Assembly (NCBI RefSeq): GCF_022374935.2
Contig: NZ_CP092430.2
Location: 4,898,001-4,962,000 of the forward strand
Reading direction: 5' to 3'
From: Mycolicibacter virginiensis
GTDB taxonomy: Bacteria; Actinomycetota; Actinomycetes; Mycobacteriales; Mycobacteriaceae
Length of the DNA: 64,000 nucleotides
The position numbers and the translations under genes are program-made. Shown one piece after another: positions 48,367-58,287 of the stretch (its first letter is position 1; the number at the start of each line of letters is the position of its first letter). Under the pieces are notes generated by a model. The model worked only from the letters and a program-made list of their open reading frames with translations, did no database searches and was not told where the DNA came from.

Positions 48367-48521
48367 CGAAATCCATTCCGTTTCGCCGTGTTGAGATCCC
48401 CTACCGGCGGCTGGGGCTGACCGAATGTTATCCGGTGTTCCCCGCCGAGACCCCTCCGTTGGAGTCCGCAATGTGGTTCCATCGATAACCGAACCGACGG
48501 ACCCAACGTTAAGGACGTGCA

Positions 48522-49244
48522 ATGCAACGGGACGACACCGACCGGAGAATCGGTTACCTGGCGCTCGCGATCGCGACCTGCGCCGCCGGGGCGCTGGCGG
48601 TACTGCCCGGCCTGGCCTCGGCCACCCCGGGCGTGCCCGGCATCGACGACACCACGCCCTCCGCGGACGTCGACCTGGCCGCTCTCCAGCTGACCTCGGC
48701 GGAGGCGTCGCCCATCGTCAAGTGGCCGTCGGATCCGCCCCTCGAGTTGACGGTGTACAAGACCGCGACCTCGCCGGTGGCCGGCGCGGCCAGCACCTCC
48801 GACGCGCAATGCGCCAGCGCGGTCTACGCCGGCCTGGACAAGACCTATGACGGCAGTGGCTACACCGGCCTGAACTATCAGGAGCTCACCGGATTCGGTT
48901 CCAAGAACAGCTATTCGGTGATCTCGGTGGCCTCCAGCTACGACGACGAACACGCCGCGGCCAACATGGTGGCCAACACCATCCAGAACTGGACCGACTG
49001 CGGCCGTAAGAAGGTGACCGGCGACCTCAGCGGCTCCACGCAGACCCGGACCGTCAACAACGTGGTCTCCACCACCGACGACATCTACCTGGTCAACAAC
49101 ATCACCGATGACGGCGGCGCCTGCTCGCACGCCATGACGTCGCAGGGCAACGTCGTGGTCGAGGTGTCGGCCTGCCGATCCAACATCGGTCTGGTCAAGC
49201 AGAGCCTTCAGCTGGCCAACAAGATGCTGGTCAAGCTGCCGTGA
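48522..49244 (+). CDS. Secreted PknH-like sensor-domain protein
   Basis: The protein has 240 residues: a signal peptide ending GLASATP and a PknH-type domain with four cysteines (AQCASA, TDCGRK, GACSHA, SACRSN). It is close in pattern to the genes at 46990 and 47704 on the opposite strand. Its stop overlaps the next GTG start (GTGA), coupling it to the lipoprotein gene. Confidence 0.78.
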   Translation: MQRDDTDRRIGYLALAIATCAAGALAVLPGLASATPGVPGIDDTTPSADVDLAALQLTSAEASPIVKWPSDPPLELTVYKTATSPVAGAASTSDAQCASAVYAGLDKTYDGSGYTGLNYQELTGFGSKNSYSVISVASSYDDEHAAANMVANTIQNWTDCGRKKVTGDLSGSTQTRTVNNVVSTTDDIYLVNNITDDGGACSHAMTSQGNVVVEVSACRSNIGLVKQSLQLANKMLVKLP

Positions 49245-50056
49245 CGCGCCGACTTATCGCCGGCTGCTGTGTCGGGCTGGCCGCGCTGACCCTCGCCGGC
49301 TGTGCCGGTGACGACCCCGACCAGGACAGCGCCGCCACGGTTGCGCCGGCGGCGGCCGCGGCGCCGCCCAGCGTCCAATCGGATCCGACGGCACCCGCCG
49401 CCCCGGCCGGTGAGCCAAGCGGGCAGCCCGCAGCAACTCCGACTCCGGCGCCGTCCGCCGGGCCGCGCTTGGTGACACCGGGCAAGCTTGGCGCACTGTT
49501 GGTTCCGATCGAGGAGCTCAACAACGTCGTCGGCGCGAAGCTGGGATTCGAGACGGTCTTCACCAGGCCCGGTGCGCCGGCCGGCGGCCTGGGTGACAAA
49601 GCGGGTTGCGCGGTGTTGTTCGGCTCCAACACCGACAGCTACGCCAACGAATACACCGCCTTCCGGCGCCAGAGTGTGCGAGACGGCGAGGACAGCTCAC
49701 AGCATTTCGTCGCGCAGGAAGTAGCCGCCTTCGCCGATGTCGCCACCGCGGCCGCGAACTTCGGCAAAACGTTCGATAAGAAAGCCCTGGCCGGCTGTGA
49801 CGGTGCCGTGGTGCATCGCCAGGGTGACGACGATCGCATCACGTGGCGGCTCAACCTGTCCGGCATCACCGCCGACACCGCCCGATGGACGCTGGACCAG
49901 TACGCCGACGGCAAGCCCAACGACTGGACTTGTGCGCATGAGGCCCGGACCCGCAGCAACGTCGAGTTCACGGTGACCGTATGCCAATTCGGCAACGCGG
50001 CATCGGCAGCGACAGCGATCGGCAATCAGATCAACGACTGGATTCCCCACCCGTGA
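49241..50056 (+). CDS. PknH-like sensor-domain lipoprotein
   Basis: The protein has 271 residues. Lipobox TLAGC, a long Ala/Pro/Gly tether, then a PknH-type domain with four cysteines (AGCAVL, AGCDGA, WTCAHE, TVCQFG). It would sit on the outer face of the membrane. Its GTG overlaps the stop upstream by four bases. It pairs in sequence with the next gene (VCQFGN compared with VCQYGN). Confidence 0.8.
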   Translation: MTRRLIAGCCVGLAALTLAGCAGDDPDQDSAATVAPAAAAAPPSVQSDPTAPAAPAGEPSGQPAATPTPAPSAGPRLVTPGKLGALLVPIEELNNVVGAKLGFETVFTRPGAPAGGLGDKAGCAVLFGSNTDSYANEYTAFRRQSVRDGEDSSQHFVAQEVAAFADVATAAANFGKTFDKKALAGCDGAVVHRQGDDDRITWRLNLSGITADTARWTLDQYADGKPNDWTCAHEARTRSNVEFTVTVCQFGNAASAATAIGNQINDWIPHP

Positions 50057-50082
50057 CCGGCATGCGAGGAAAGGCGGCAGCG

Positions 50083-50772
50083 ATGAAGGCACCGCAGGGA
50101 CTGCTTTTCGGAATGGGCGTCATGTGCCTGGGCACGCTGGTCGCCGGTCTCCTTCCGGTCGCGGCGGCCGACTCGGGCGACGCCACGGTGCCTGCGGGCA
50201 AAGTCGAGTCACTGTTGCTGTCGCCGGCCGCGGTCGGCGACATCGTCGGGGTCACGTTCGACTGGGAGAAGGCCAACCGGCGGCCCTATAAATCCGACGA
50301 CCTCGGCGAGCACTCGGCGTGCGCCATGCTGACCGGCCCCGACGTCGAAACTTTCGGCCGCGACTACACCGGTTACCGGTTCCGCGCCGACCGCGACGAC
50401 GCCGAGAACTGGGAGTTCACCGTCCAGCAGCGGGTGGCGACCTACGCCGACGCCGCCACGGCTACGCAGACCTTCCAGAAGGTGTTCAGCAAGGCCGCGA
50501 TGGCCAAGTGCAACGGGGTCATCGCCTCCATCAAGGACAACACGGACGCCCAGTGGCGGTTCAGGATTCAGACGGTGGCCCCGACCTCGGCACGGTGGGT
50601 GGAGGACCAGCTGTCCGACCAGCAACCGATCGGCTACAGCTGCTCGGACGTCGCCGGGGTGACCCGCAATGTGCTTTACAGCATCAAGGTGTGTCAGTAC
50701 GGCAACGGCGGACCCGCCGCGGCCACCATCGCCGAACGCATCACCAGTCAGGTCGCCGGCGTACGCGCCTGA
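50083..50772 (+). CDS. Secreted PknH-like sensor-domain protein
   Basis: The protein has 229 residues. A signal peptide (to VAAAD) is followed by a PknH-type domain with four cysteines (SACAML, AKCNGV, YSCSDV, KVCQYG). ATG 50083 gives a normal signal peptide and follows GAGGAAAGG; GTG 50053, which overlaps the stop upstream, is an in-frame alternative. It is the last sensor gene before three unrelated small membrane proteins in the same direction. Confidence 0.75.
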   Translation: MKAPQGLLFGMGVMCLGTLVAGLLPVAAADSGDATVPAGKVESLLLSPAAVGDIVGVTFDWEKANRRPYKSDDLGEHSACAMLTGPDVETFGRDYTGYRFRADRDDAENWEFTVQQRVATYADAATATQTFQKVFSKAAMAKCNGVIASIKDNTDAQWRFRIQTVAPTSARWVEDQLSDQQPIGYSCSDVAGVTRNVLYSIKVCQYGNGGPAAATIAERITSQVAGVRA

Positions 50773-50795
50773 TCCGCGCGGCTGCTGAAGGATCC

Positions 50796-51413
50796 ATGGC
50801 CCCGAACAAAGTCACGCAACGTATCTCAGCGCTGGTCCCCTGGCTGCGCGGAGAGCTCAAGCGGCGCAAGTTGCGTCAACTGCGGACATTCACCGCCGGG
50901 GTGATCCTGGCCGTTGCCGGCCTGTTCGGCGGGCTGGACACGGTGGATGCCGGCCCCAGCGTGTTTGCGGTCGACGAAGCGCACAGCGATGGTAAGTTCA
51001 CCTTGACCATCGCCCGCGCTTCAGTGGTCAACGAGCTGCGCGCCGGTCGGCGGATCGTCGCACCGGCCCAACCCGGCCATCGCTATCTGGGTGTGGTGAG
51101 CACGGTCCGCAACGACGGTACCATTCCCGGCCGGCTGATCGGCGAACTGCAGCTGCGTGAGCAGCCGCAAAGCACCTCGGTCGGGGTGTTTCGGATGGTC
51201 GACGGCTCCCCCATCACCCAGTTGGGGCCGGGCCTCGAAGAGCAGCTCGTGTTCGTGTGGCGCATTCCCGACAGTGCGATTCATCCGGACCTCTCCGTGA
51301 CGTTGCGGGTCACGCAGAAACGCTTCACCGAGTTGCTGGTCACCTACGGCCGGGACTGGGTGGACAGCGGAGGCGACTACGCCGAGATCACCCTGCCGGT
51401 GACCGTGAAATGA
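50796..51413 (+). CDS. Bitopic membrane protein of unknown function, first of three
   Basis: The protein has 205 residues. A basic cytoplasmic start (RGELKRRKLRQLR) is followed by one membrane helix near residues 32-50 and an exterior beta-rich domain (GKFTLTIARASVV, HRYLGVVSTVRND), as in Ig-like or DUF4352-type folds. GAAGGATCC precedes ATG 50796. The next gene overlaps the stop by four bases. I do not recognise the family. Confidence 0.7.
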   Translation: MAPNKVTQRISALVPWLRGELKRRKLRQLRTFTAGVILAVAGLFGGLDTVDAGPSVFAVDEAHSDGKFTLTIARASVVNELRAGRRIVAPAQPGHRYLGVVSTVRNDGTIPGRLIGELQLREQPQSTSVGVFRMVDGSPITQLGPGLEEQLVFVWRIPDSAIHPDLSVTLRVTQKRFTELLVTYGRDWVDSGGDYAEITLPVTVK

Positions 51414-52003
51414 GCGCACCGATCCGGCGATCCCGCCCGGGACTGACCGCTGCCCTGGCCGCCGCGCCGATCCTGGTGGCTGCGGCGCTGCTTTGGCAAC
51501 ACCTGCCCGACAGCACTCGCGTCTACGGACCGTTCGACGTCCCCGGCCGGTTCGGCGTTGAGACCACTGGGCGTTCGCTGACGGTCACCGTCGACGGCGT
51601 ACAGCTGACGAGGGAGGTACAGGGTTCGGCGCGGTGGGCGAACCCGCCACCGGTGACCGCCGCTGGGGCGTGGGTGGTGGTGCGCGCCAGAGTGTCGGCG
51701 ACAGAACGGACGGCGATGCCCAGCGTCGAACTTCGAGTGGGCCCCAACACCTACCGGCCGTCCGATCGGTTCCCCAGCTACACGCTGGGCTATCGAGCCG
51801 ATCCGGGGATCACCCAGCGCGGCGCCTGGGTCTTCGACGTGCCACCCGAGCTGTTCGACCCGCCCGGCGCCGACCCGTTCGAGCTGCACGTGTGGCCCGG
51901 CCTCGACGACCGCCTGGATGACCGGTTGGTGATCAACCTGCGCGGTCACCTGGAATCCATCTCCGGCACAGTTCTGGTGGTGGCGCCGGAGGTGGCCGGA
52001 TGA
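51410..52003 (+). CDS. Bitopic membrane protein of unknown function, second of three
   Basis: The protein has 197 residues. Helix near residues 11-28 and a beta-rich exterior domain (SLTVTVDGVQLTREVQGSAR) with Ser/Thr/Val alternation. Both ends of the gene overlap neighbours by four bases (ATGA at 51410 and at 52000), so the three proteins are probably made in fixed ratio. Not recognised. Confidence 0.7.
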   Translation: MSAPIRRSRPGLTAALAAAPILVAAALLWQHLPDSTRVYGPFDVPGRFGVETTGRSLTVTVDGVQLTREVQGSARWANPPPVTAAGAWVVVRARVSATERTAMPSVELRVGPNTYRPSDRFPSYTLGYRADPGITQRGAWVFDVPPELFDPPGADPFELHVWPGLDDRLDDRLVINLRGHLESISGTVLVVAPEVAG

Positions 52004-52506
52004 GCGACCGCACGCTTCGCCTCTGGCAGCGCAACGTGATCGGACTCGCGGTGGCCGCGGTCGCCGCGGCCGTCCTCGGGATCACCGAGTTGTACCCCGA
52101 TTGGTCGGCTTACCGCGCCCGCGTCACTCCGGCCGTGCTGGTCACCAAGGCCGACAGTGTGACCGCCTACGGGCAGACCTGGCGGTTGGGCTCGATCCGC
52201 CACCTCAACGCGGTGCCGCACGCGCCCACGACTACCCTGCCGGCCCACACGGCGCTAACCGTGGTCACCGTCGAGCGGACCGGAACGCCCCTCGCCGGGG
52301 AATGCACCGCGGTCATCACCGACGGGCGGCGTCGCTGGCAGACCGCCGCCATCGGAAACGCGGCGCCATTGGTCGGCGACGCCACCGACCGGTGCACCAA
52401 ACCGGGGCCGCTGCAACTGAGTTTCCTGCTGCCGTCGGACGCCGTGCCCACCGCGGTCGACCTGATCAACACCGACGGCGGCATCATGCTGCGAATCACC
52501 TTGTGA
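52000..52506 (+). CDS. Bitopic membrane protein of unknown function, third of three
   Basis: The protein has 168 residues, with a helix near residues 13-31 and a beta-rich exterior part containing two cysteines (ECTAVI and DRCTKP) able to form a disulfide. It ends convergently within the 3' part of the polytopic gene on the other strand, with 252 bases of overlap. Not recognised. Confidence 0.65.
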   Translation: MSDRTLRLWQRNVIGLAVAAVAAAVLGITELYPDWSAYRARVTPAVLVTKADSVTAYGQTWRLGSIRHLNAVPHAPTTTLPAHTALTVVTVERTGTPLAGECTAVITDGRRRWQTAAIGNAAPLVGDATDRCTKPGPLQLSFLLPSDAVPTAVDLINTDGGIMLRITL

Positions 52507-53772
52507 GCCCGGGCCTCCCGTGACGGTGGTGACGGTGGCCAGGTTGGCCCGGCGCACGCAGTAAGCGAACATCGCCGCGACCAGGGCGATCCGCAACGGC
52601 TGAACGATCAGCTGCGAGGCCAGGCTCATAGTGCCGCCGAACGCCGACCAGAACTCCGGGCCGTGCGGTCCGAGAACCTTGGCCATCCCCCGGTACAGGT
52701 AGCCCTCGGTCAGCTGAGTGCGGTAGAAGCTGCCCCGCATGTCCAGCCACGCCAACACCAGATACGCCAATACGTAAGCAGACAGGCCCACCACACCGCC
52801 GTGCAGGATCAGCCGGGCCGCATCGACAATCGGGCCGAACCGGCCGGTCTTGGACTTGGCGTACTCCGTGGCCCGCGACCGTAGCTGTTCGGGTGTCTGT
52901 TGCCAGCGCTCGGTGACCCCGGCCGCCGTCTCTCCCCGCGAGCCGGCCCGCCGCAGGATGGTCGGCCAATCGATCTGGGCGGACACCCCATAGACGATTC
53001 CGGCCGCGGCCAGCCACATCAGCGGTACGGCCGCACCCCCGAACACCGTCCGCACCAGCCACATGAACCCCTGCCACGCTGTCTGCAGGGGCTGAACGTG
53101 CGAGAAAGCGTCCGCACGAACCGTGTTGAACCACACCACAAGCCGACGATGGCTGATCCAATCGCCGGGTTTGATCAACACGGTGATGCCCGCCGCCAGC
53201 GAGAAGGTCAGCACCAGGAACACCCACAGCGCGTCGATATAGACCCGCAGCGCGATCAGCGCTGTCGGCAGCCGACTACTGAAGTGCCCTAACACGTAAC
53301 GGGCCACCAGGGCACCAGCAACCACCACCCAGGTGGTTCGGGAGATGGGCAGCATCTCGGTGTTGATCCCGCTCATCGCGTCGGCCACCCGGTAATTGAG
53401 CGCCAGACGTTGATAGGCCAGCCAGTCTTCCTTGAACATCTGCCAGGCCAGATAGATGGCGAAGAACGGCACGATCACGGTGGTGAACAGGTCGATGCTG
53501 CGCAGCGACCGGCGCGGCAGTGCGGCCACCTCGGGGAGCCCGTGGCGCAGCACCAGGAACATCGCCACGTAGGAACCCAGCTGCGCCAGGCCGGCGCCGG
53601 GCATGATCAGTGCCGCCCACAACGGATTGCTGTGGCCAGCCCAGGCGGCCGCGGCGATAACCACCCGGCGGACCACCAGTCCGGCGAGGTAACACGCTGC
53701 CAGCTGCGGCCAGTACCGCCACCACAGGACGAATGGCGTCATTAAGTTCCGCAGCACCGGCATCGTTGTCAC
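52255..53772 (-). CDS. Polytopic membrane protein of unknown function, coupled to leuS
   Basis: The protein has up to 505 residues with about eight membrane helices between residues 20 and 415. GTG 53772 overlaps the leuS stop by four bases (GTGA); ATG 53763 is an alternative. After [12 protein letters not shown] near residue 420 the frame runs on into sequence antisense to the gene at 52000, which looks like a non-native extension. The ancestral stop may have been lost near 52510. Function unknown; it may act with the three bitopic proteins encoded convergently. Confidence 0.7.
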   Translation of the reverse strand: MTTMPVLRNLMTPFVLWWRYWPQLAACYLAGLVVRRVVIAAAAWAGHSNPLWAALIMPGAGLAQLGSYVAMFLVLRHGLPEVAALPRRSLRSIDLFTTVIVPFFAIYLAWQMFKEDWLAYQRLALNYRVADAMSGINTEMLPISRTTWVVVAGALVARYVLGHFSSRLPTALIALRVYIDALWVFLVLTFSLAAGITVLIKPGDWISHRRLVVWFNTVRADAFSHVQPLQTAWQGFMWLVRTVFGGAAVPLMWLAAAGIVYGVSAQIDWPTILRRAGSRGETAAGVTERWQQTPEQLRSRATEYAKSKTGRFGPIVDAARLILHGGVVGLSAYVLAYLVLAWLDMRGSFYRTQLTEGYLYRGMAKVLGPHGPEFWSAFGGTMSLASQLIVQPLRIALVAAMFAYCVRRANLATVTTVTGGPGSQGDSQHDAAVGVDQVDRGGHGVRRQQETQLQRPRFGAPVGGVADQWRRVSDGGGLPATPPVGDDRGAFPGEGRSGPLDGDHG

Positions 53773-56663
53773 ACCACCAGATTCACCAATCGGCCGGGCA
53801 CCACGATCACCTTCTTCGGGGTGGCACCGGACAGGAATGCCTGCACCTTCTCGTCGGCCAGGGCAGCGGCCTTGATCGCGTCGCCATCGGCATCGGTGGG
53901 CACCGTGACCAGTCCGCGCTTCTTTCCGTTGACCTGTACCGGATAGTCGACGGTGTCGGTCACCAGGTAGGCCGGGTCCGCCACCGGGAACGGTCCGTGC
54001 GCCAGCGAGGAATCGTGGCCGAGTCGCCGCCACAGTTCCTCGGCCAGGTGCGGAGCCAGCGGTGCGAGCAACAGCGCCAGCGGCTCGACGGCCGAGCGCG
54101 GAACCCCTTCGCGATGCTCCTTGGTCAGGTGGTTGGTGTACTCGATCAGCTTGGCAGCCGCGGTGTTGTTGCGCAGTGCCGCATAGTCTTCCGACACCCC
54201 CACGATGGTGCGGTGCAGCAGTCGCAGGGTCTCGGTGTCCGGTTCGCCGTCGAGCACCCGGGTCTCGCCCGTCTCCTCGTCGACAACCAGCCGCCATACC
54301 CGCTGCAGGAAGCGATGTGCGCCGACCACGTCCTTGGTGGCCCACGGCCGCGACATGTCCAGCGGACCCATCGACATCTCGTAGACCCGCAGCGTGTCGG
54401 CGCCGTAGCTGTCGCAGATCTCGTCGGGAGATACCGAATTCTTCAGGCTCTTACCCATTTTGCCGTACTCGGCGAAGACTTCCGTGTCTCCGTCGGCGCC
54501 CGGGAGGTAGAACTTTCCGTCGCGTTCGGTGACTTCGGCGGCCGGCACGTAAGACCCGCGGGCATCGGTGTAGGCGGCAGCCTGGATGTAGCCCTGGTTG
54601 ACCAACCGGCGGTAGGGCTCGCGCGAGCTGACGTGCCCGAGGTCGTAGAGCACCTTGTGCCAGAAACGGCAGTACAGCAGGTGCAGCACCGCGTGCTCGG
54701 CGCCGCCGACGTAGAGGTCCACGCCGCCCGGGTCATTGGGCCCGTGCTCGGCGGGCCGGGGCCCCATCCAGTAGGCCTCATTCTCCGGCGCGCAGAAGCG
54801 TTCGGCGTTGTGCGGGTCGGTGTAACGCAACTCGTACCAGGAACTTCCGGCCCATTGCGGCATGACATTGGTGTCACGGGTGTAGGACCGCAGTCCGTCG
54901 CCGAGGTCCAGCTCGACATGCACCCATTCGGTCGCCTTGGCCAGTGGCGGCGAGGGTTCGCTCGACGCGTCGTCCGGGTCGAACAGCACCGGTGAGTAGT
55001 CGGCGACGTCGGGCAGCTCGACCGGCAGTGCCGCCGCGTCCAGCGGGTGCGCACGACCGTCGGCATCGAAGACGATCGGGAACGGTTCGCCCCAGTACCG
55101 CTGCCGGGCGAAAAGCCAGTCCCGCAACTTGTATTCGATGCGCGCCCAGCCGCGGCCTTGGGCCTCCAGCTGTTGCGTCATCGCCTTCTTGGCGTCACCG
55201 ACCGCCATGCCGTCCAGCGGACCGGAATTGACCAGGGTGCCGTCGCCGGCGTATGCGGATTCTGAGATATCGCCGCCGGAAATGACTTCGATTACCGGTA
55301 GGCCGAACTCGGCGGCGAACTCCCAGTCGCGCTGGTCGTGCCCGGGAACCGCCATGATGGCACCGGTGCCGTAGCCGGCCAGCACGTAGTCGGCGATGAA
55401 GATCGGCACCTGCTGGCCATTGGCGGGATTGGTGGCGTAACTGCCCAGGAACACACCGGTTTTGGTCTTGTTCTCCTGGCGCTCCAGGTCCGACTTCGCC
55501 GCGATCGCCTTGCGATAGTCGGCGACGGCAGCTGTCGGGGTGGCTGCTCCGAATGTCCAGCGCCCGTCCACCCCGTCCGGCCACGCGTCGACGGTCAGTC
55601 GGTCGACCAGCTCGTGCTCGGGGGCGAGCACCAGGTAGGTGGCACCGAAGAGCGTGTCCGGGCGCGTGGTGAATACCTCGATGTCCACTGCTGAACCGTC
55701 GGTGGTGGCCGCGCCGAACAACGCCGCCGCACCGGTGGAGCGCCCGATCCAGTTGCGCTGCATGGTCTTGACCTTCTCCGGCCAGTCCAGCAGTTCGAGA
55801 TCGTCGAGCAGCCGATCGGAGTACGCGGTGATCCGCATCATCCACTGCCGCAACCGCTTCCGGAACACCGGGAAATTGCCGCGGTCGCTTCGCCCATCAG
55901 CGGTGACCTCTTCGTTGGCCAACACGGTGCCCAGCCCCGGACACCAGTTGACCATCGAGTCCGTGCGGTAGACCAGTCGGTGGCCGTCGATGACGTCGGC
56001 ACGCTCACCGGCCGACAGTTGCGCCCAGTCCCGGCCGTCGTCGAGAGTGCGTGCGCGCGCGTCGAATTCGGCGACCAGCTCGGAGATCGGGCGCGCCTTG
56101 TTCGCAGTCGGGTCGAACCAGGCGTTGTAGATCTGCAGGAAGATCCATTGCGTCCACTTGTAGAAGTCGACGTCGGTGGTGGAGAAGCTACGCCGGCTGT
56201 CGTGACCCAGGCCGAGGCGCCGTAGCTGCCGGCGGAAGTTCTCGACATTTGCCTCGGTACGGATCCGCGGGTGGGTGCCGGTCTGCACGGCGTACTGCTC
56301 GGCGGGCAGACCGAACGCGTCGAAGCCCAGGGCGTGCAGCACATTGTGGCCGGTCATCCGGAAGTAGCGGGCGTAGACGTCGGTGGCGATATAGCCGAGC
56401 GGGTGCCCGACGTGCAGGCCGTCCCCGGACGGGTAGGGGAACATGTCCTGGACGAACATCTTGTCGTCGGGAACGGTCGAACCGTCGGTCGGCGCGAGCG
56501 AACCGACCGGGTTGGCGACGTTGAAGGTGCCCGCCTGCTCCCAGTAGTGCTGCCAGGTGTCTTCGATACGCCCGGCCAGCGTCGCGTTGTAGCGGTGCCG
56601 GGGCGCCTGGTCGCTGGGTTCAAGCGGGTCGCCGGGTACCTGAGTGGTCGGGGCTTCGTTCAC
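53769..56663 (-). CDS. leuS: Leucyl-tRNA synthetase
   Basis: The protein has about 964 residues. Class I signatures are HVGH in [16 protein letters not shown] and KMGKS in [10 protein letters not shown]. The editing domain lies between residues about 230 and 430, and [11 protein letters not shown] belongs to the catalytic core. It charges tRNA-Leu. GTG 56663 (VNEAPTTQ) is preferred over 56705, which adds a short non-conserved head. It is divergent from the 28 kDa antigen gene and overlaps the downstream membrane-protein gene by four bases. Confidence 0.96.
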   Translation of the reverse strand: MNEAPTTQVPGDPLEPSDQAPRHRYNATLAGRIEDTWQHYWEQAGTFNVANPVGSLAPTDGSTVPDDKMFVQDMFPYPSGDGLHVGHPLGYIATDVYARYFRMTGHNVLHALGFDAFGLPAEQYAVQTGTHPRIRTEANVENFRRQLRRLGLGHDSRRSFSTTDVDFYKWTQWIFLQIYNAWFDPTANKARPISELVAEFDARARTLDDGRDWAQLSAGERADVIDGHRLVYRTDSMVNWCPGLGTVLANEEVTADGRSDRGNFPVFRKRLRQWMMRITAYSDRLLDDLELLDWPEKVKTMQRNWIGRSTGAAALFGAATTDGSAVDIEVFTTRPDTLFGATYLVLAPEHELVDRLTVDAWPDGVDGRWTFGAATPTAAVADYRKAIAAKSDLERQENKTKTGVFLGSYATNPANGQQVPIFIADYVLAGYGTGAIMAVPGHDQRDWEFAAEFGLPVIEVISGGDISESAYAGDGTLVNSGPLDGMAVGDAKKAMTQQLEAQGRGWARIEYKLRDWLFARQRYWGEPFPIVFDADGRAHPLDAAALPVELPDVADYSPVLFDPDDASSEPSPPLAKATEWVHVELDLGDGLRSYTRDTNVMPQWAGSSWYELRYTDPHNAERFCAPENEAYWMGPRPAEHGPNDPGGVDLYVGGAEHAVLHLLYCRFWHKVLYDLGHVSSREPYRRLVNQGYIQAAAYTDARGSYVPAAEVTERDGKFYLPGADGDTEVFAEYGKMGKSLKNSVSPDEICDSYGADTLRVYEMSMGPLDMSRPWATKDVVGAHRFLQRVWRLVVDEETGETRVLDGEPDTETLRLLHRTIVGVSEDYAALRNNTAAAKLIEYTNHLTKEHREGVPRSAVEPLALLLAPLAPHLAEELWRRLGHDSSLAHGPFPVADPAYLVTDTVDYPVQVNGKKRGLVTVPTDADGDAIKAAALADEKVQAFLSGATPKKVIVVPGRLVNLVV

Positions 56664-56788
56664 CTCAACAGGGTAAACGGCGGCGCTTTTCGGTCTGATC
56701 GCCACAGCTTGGTATCAGTTGGATTGCGACCCGGTGAGGGGTTCGTTCCAGGTCGGTTGCAGCCCTGGCGACGCTGTCGGCGCGTGGC

Positions 56789-56794
56789 TACCGT
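56789..56794 (+). promoter_or_regulatory. -10 element of the 28 kDa antigen gene
   Basis: TACCGT fits TANNNT. Transcription from it would give a leader of about 45 bases carrying GGAAGGA before ATG 56847. Confidence 0.4.
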
Positions 56795-56846
56795 CATTTC
56801 ACGGCCAGGGCATCACTACCCGGCCCGCCCCGGAAGGACCCTGGAG

Positions 56847-57785
56847 ATGACGAACACCGCGCACCGTTGGCGACTCCTCTTCGGCTGCGCCGCTGTCATG
56901 GCGGCGGGCTTGGCCGGTATCCCCGCCGTGGCGGCCGAGCCGCTGGTCCCGGCACAGCCGAACCCCTACGGCCCCGCCGCCCAGCCGGCAGCGGTGCCGG
57001 TAACCGGGCCGCTCGCGTCGGCCCCGCGCCCGGCGGCTCCGGTGCCCGCGCTCCCGCCACCGGCGGGCGTACCCGGGGCCCCGGCGGCGGTAGCGCCGCC
57101 GAGTGGTCTCGTGCCGGCGACCTCGGGCACCCTGCGTGACTACTTCGCGGCCAAGAAGGTGCAGTTGCAACCGCAACAGCCCGCCGGGTTCAACGCGTTC
57201 AACATCACCTTGCCGATGCCGGCGGGCTGGTCCCACGTGCCCGACCCCAACGTCCCTGACGCGTTCGCCGTGATCGCCGACCGCCGCAGCGGGTCGCTTT
57301 ACACCCCCAACGCCCAGGTCGTGGTCTACCGGCTGGACGGCCAGTTCGACCCGAAGGAAGCGATCACACACGGGTTCGTCGACAGCCAGACACTGATGGC
57401 CTGGCAGACCACCAACGCCTCGCTGAACGACTTCAACGGGTTCCCCTCGTCGATCATCGAGGGGACCTACCGCGACGCCGACATGACGCTGAACACGTCG
57501 CGGCGCCACGTGATCGTGCCGACCGACGACACGTCCTACCTGGTGTCGCTGACCGTGACCACCGGTGCCGGTCGCGCGATCGGCACGGCTCCGGCGACCG
57601 ACGGGATCATCAACGGGTTCCGGGTCGAGCGGCCCGGTACCAACCCGCCGCCGCCCGCCCCCAGCGGTCCGGTGCAATCAGGCACGGTGCGCCACCAGGT
57701 GGGCACCGCGCCGCCGCCGCTCGATGCCCCCCACCCTCCGGTGGAGTCCGGCGTCATCCGCCACCAGGTGGGCACCACGGGTTAA
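56847..57785 (+). CDS. Proline-rich 28 kDa antigen homologue (Mtc28-like)
   Basis: The protein has 312 residues: a signal peptide (to AVAAE), a Pro/Ala-rich stretch (residues 40-100), a LpqN-type folded domain, and a C-terminus with two repeats of the pattern SGxxRHQVGT. It matches Rv0040c (secreted proline-rich antigen). Signal peptide and composition place it outside the cell. LpqN-like domains bind envelope proteins or glycolipid precursors; the exact role is unknown. Confidence 0.85.
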   Translation: MTNTAHRWRLLFGCAAVMAAGLAGIPAVAAEPLVPAQPNPYGPAAQPAAVPVTGPLASAPRPAAPVPALPPPAGVPGAPAAVAPPSGLVPATSGTLRDYFAAKKVQLQPQQPAGFNAFNITLPMPAGWSHVPDPNVPDAFAVIADRRSGSLYTPNAQVVVYRLDGQFDPKEAITHGFVDSQTLMAWQTTNASLNDFNGFPSSIIEGTYRDADMTLNTSRRHVIVPTDDTSYLVSLTVTTGAGRAIGTAPATDGIINGFRVERPGTNPPPPAPSGPVQSGTVRHQVGTAPPPLDAPHPPVESGVIRHQVGTTG

Positions 57786-57797
57786 CCGCCCGGCTCG

Positions 57798-57803
57798 TAT
57801 GGT
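57798..57803 (+). promoter_or_regulatory. -10 element for leaderless transcript of the gene at 57810
   Basis: TATGGT fits TANNNT and ends six bases before ATG 57810. No ribosome site is seen. Confidence 0.5.
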
Positions 57804-57809
57804 GGACCC

Positions 57810-58259
57810 ATGCTGATCATGGGTGTCTTGTGCCTGGTTGCGGCGTTGGTGTCGCTGGTCTTCGGTGTGCGGACCCTGGTGCGCCCACTCACCGGTGACC
57901 CCGAACAGTTGGTGCTGCGGGCTGTCGCGCCCGCCCAGATCGCCGTCGGGGTGATCCTGGGCGCGGGTGGCGTGCTGGTGCTGGCCGGCCCGTCGTCGAT
58001 GGCACTGCTGGCGCTGATCATCTCGATCACCGGGGCACTCGCCACGCTGGCCGCCGGAGCCTGGCAGGGCGCCCGCTACGCGGCACGCCTGTCGGCTCAG
58101 GCCAACGCGGCAGCCGACGCCGGCTGTTGCGCCTCGGGCTGCGGCTGCGGCGACAGTGCGCCCGTCGAGGAGGCGGGTTGCGGAGCGGGCTGCGGTTGCG
58201 GAGAACCCGCGCCGCCGGAGCCGGCCTCCGGGTGCGGCAGCGGCTGCGGCTGCGGGTAA
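57810..58259 (+). CDS. Membrane protein with Cys/Gly-rich tail (Rv0039-like)
   Basis: The protein has 149 residues. Three membrane helices fill residues 3-90. The C-terminus holds three units of the type C(A/G)SGCGCG: CCASGCGCG, CGAGCGCG and CGSGCGCG, spaced by acidic/proline linkers. There are thirteen cysteines in the last 45 residues, arranged like a metal-binding or metallothionein-like tail. Function unknown. The N-terminal part resembles a conserved mycobacterial membrane protein next to the 28 kDa antigen gene. Confidence 0.7.
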   Translation: MLIMGVLCLVAALVSLVFGVRTLVRPLTGDPEQLVLRAVAPAQIAVGVILGAGGVLVLAGPSSMALLALIISITGALATLAAGAWQGARYAARLSAQANAAADAGCCASGCGCGDSAPVEEAGCGAGCGCGEPAPPEPASGCGSGCGCG

Positions 58260-58287
58260 GACGCCTCGGGCGGAGCTGGCCGCCGGC

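Noticed and set aside
56664..56846. T-box or other riboswitch upstream of leuS
   Set aside because: No T-box consensus or stable leader structure could be seen in this short divergent region.
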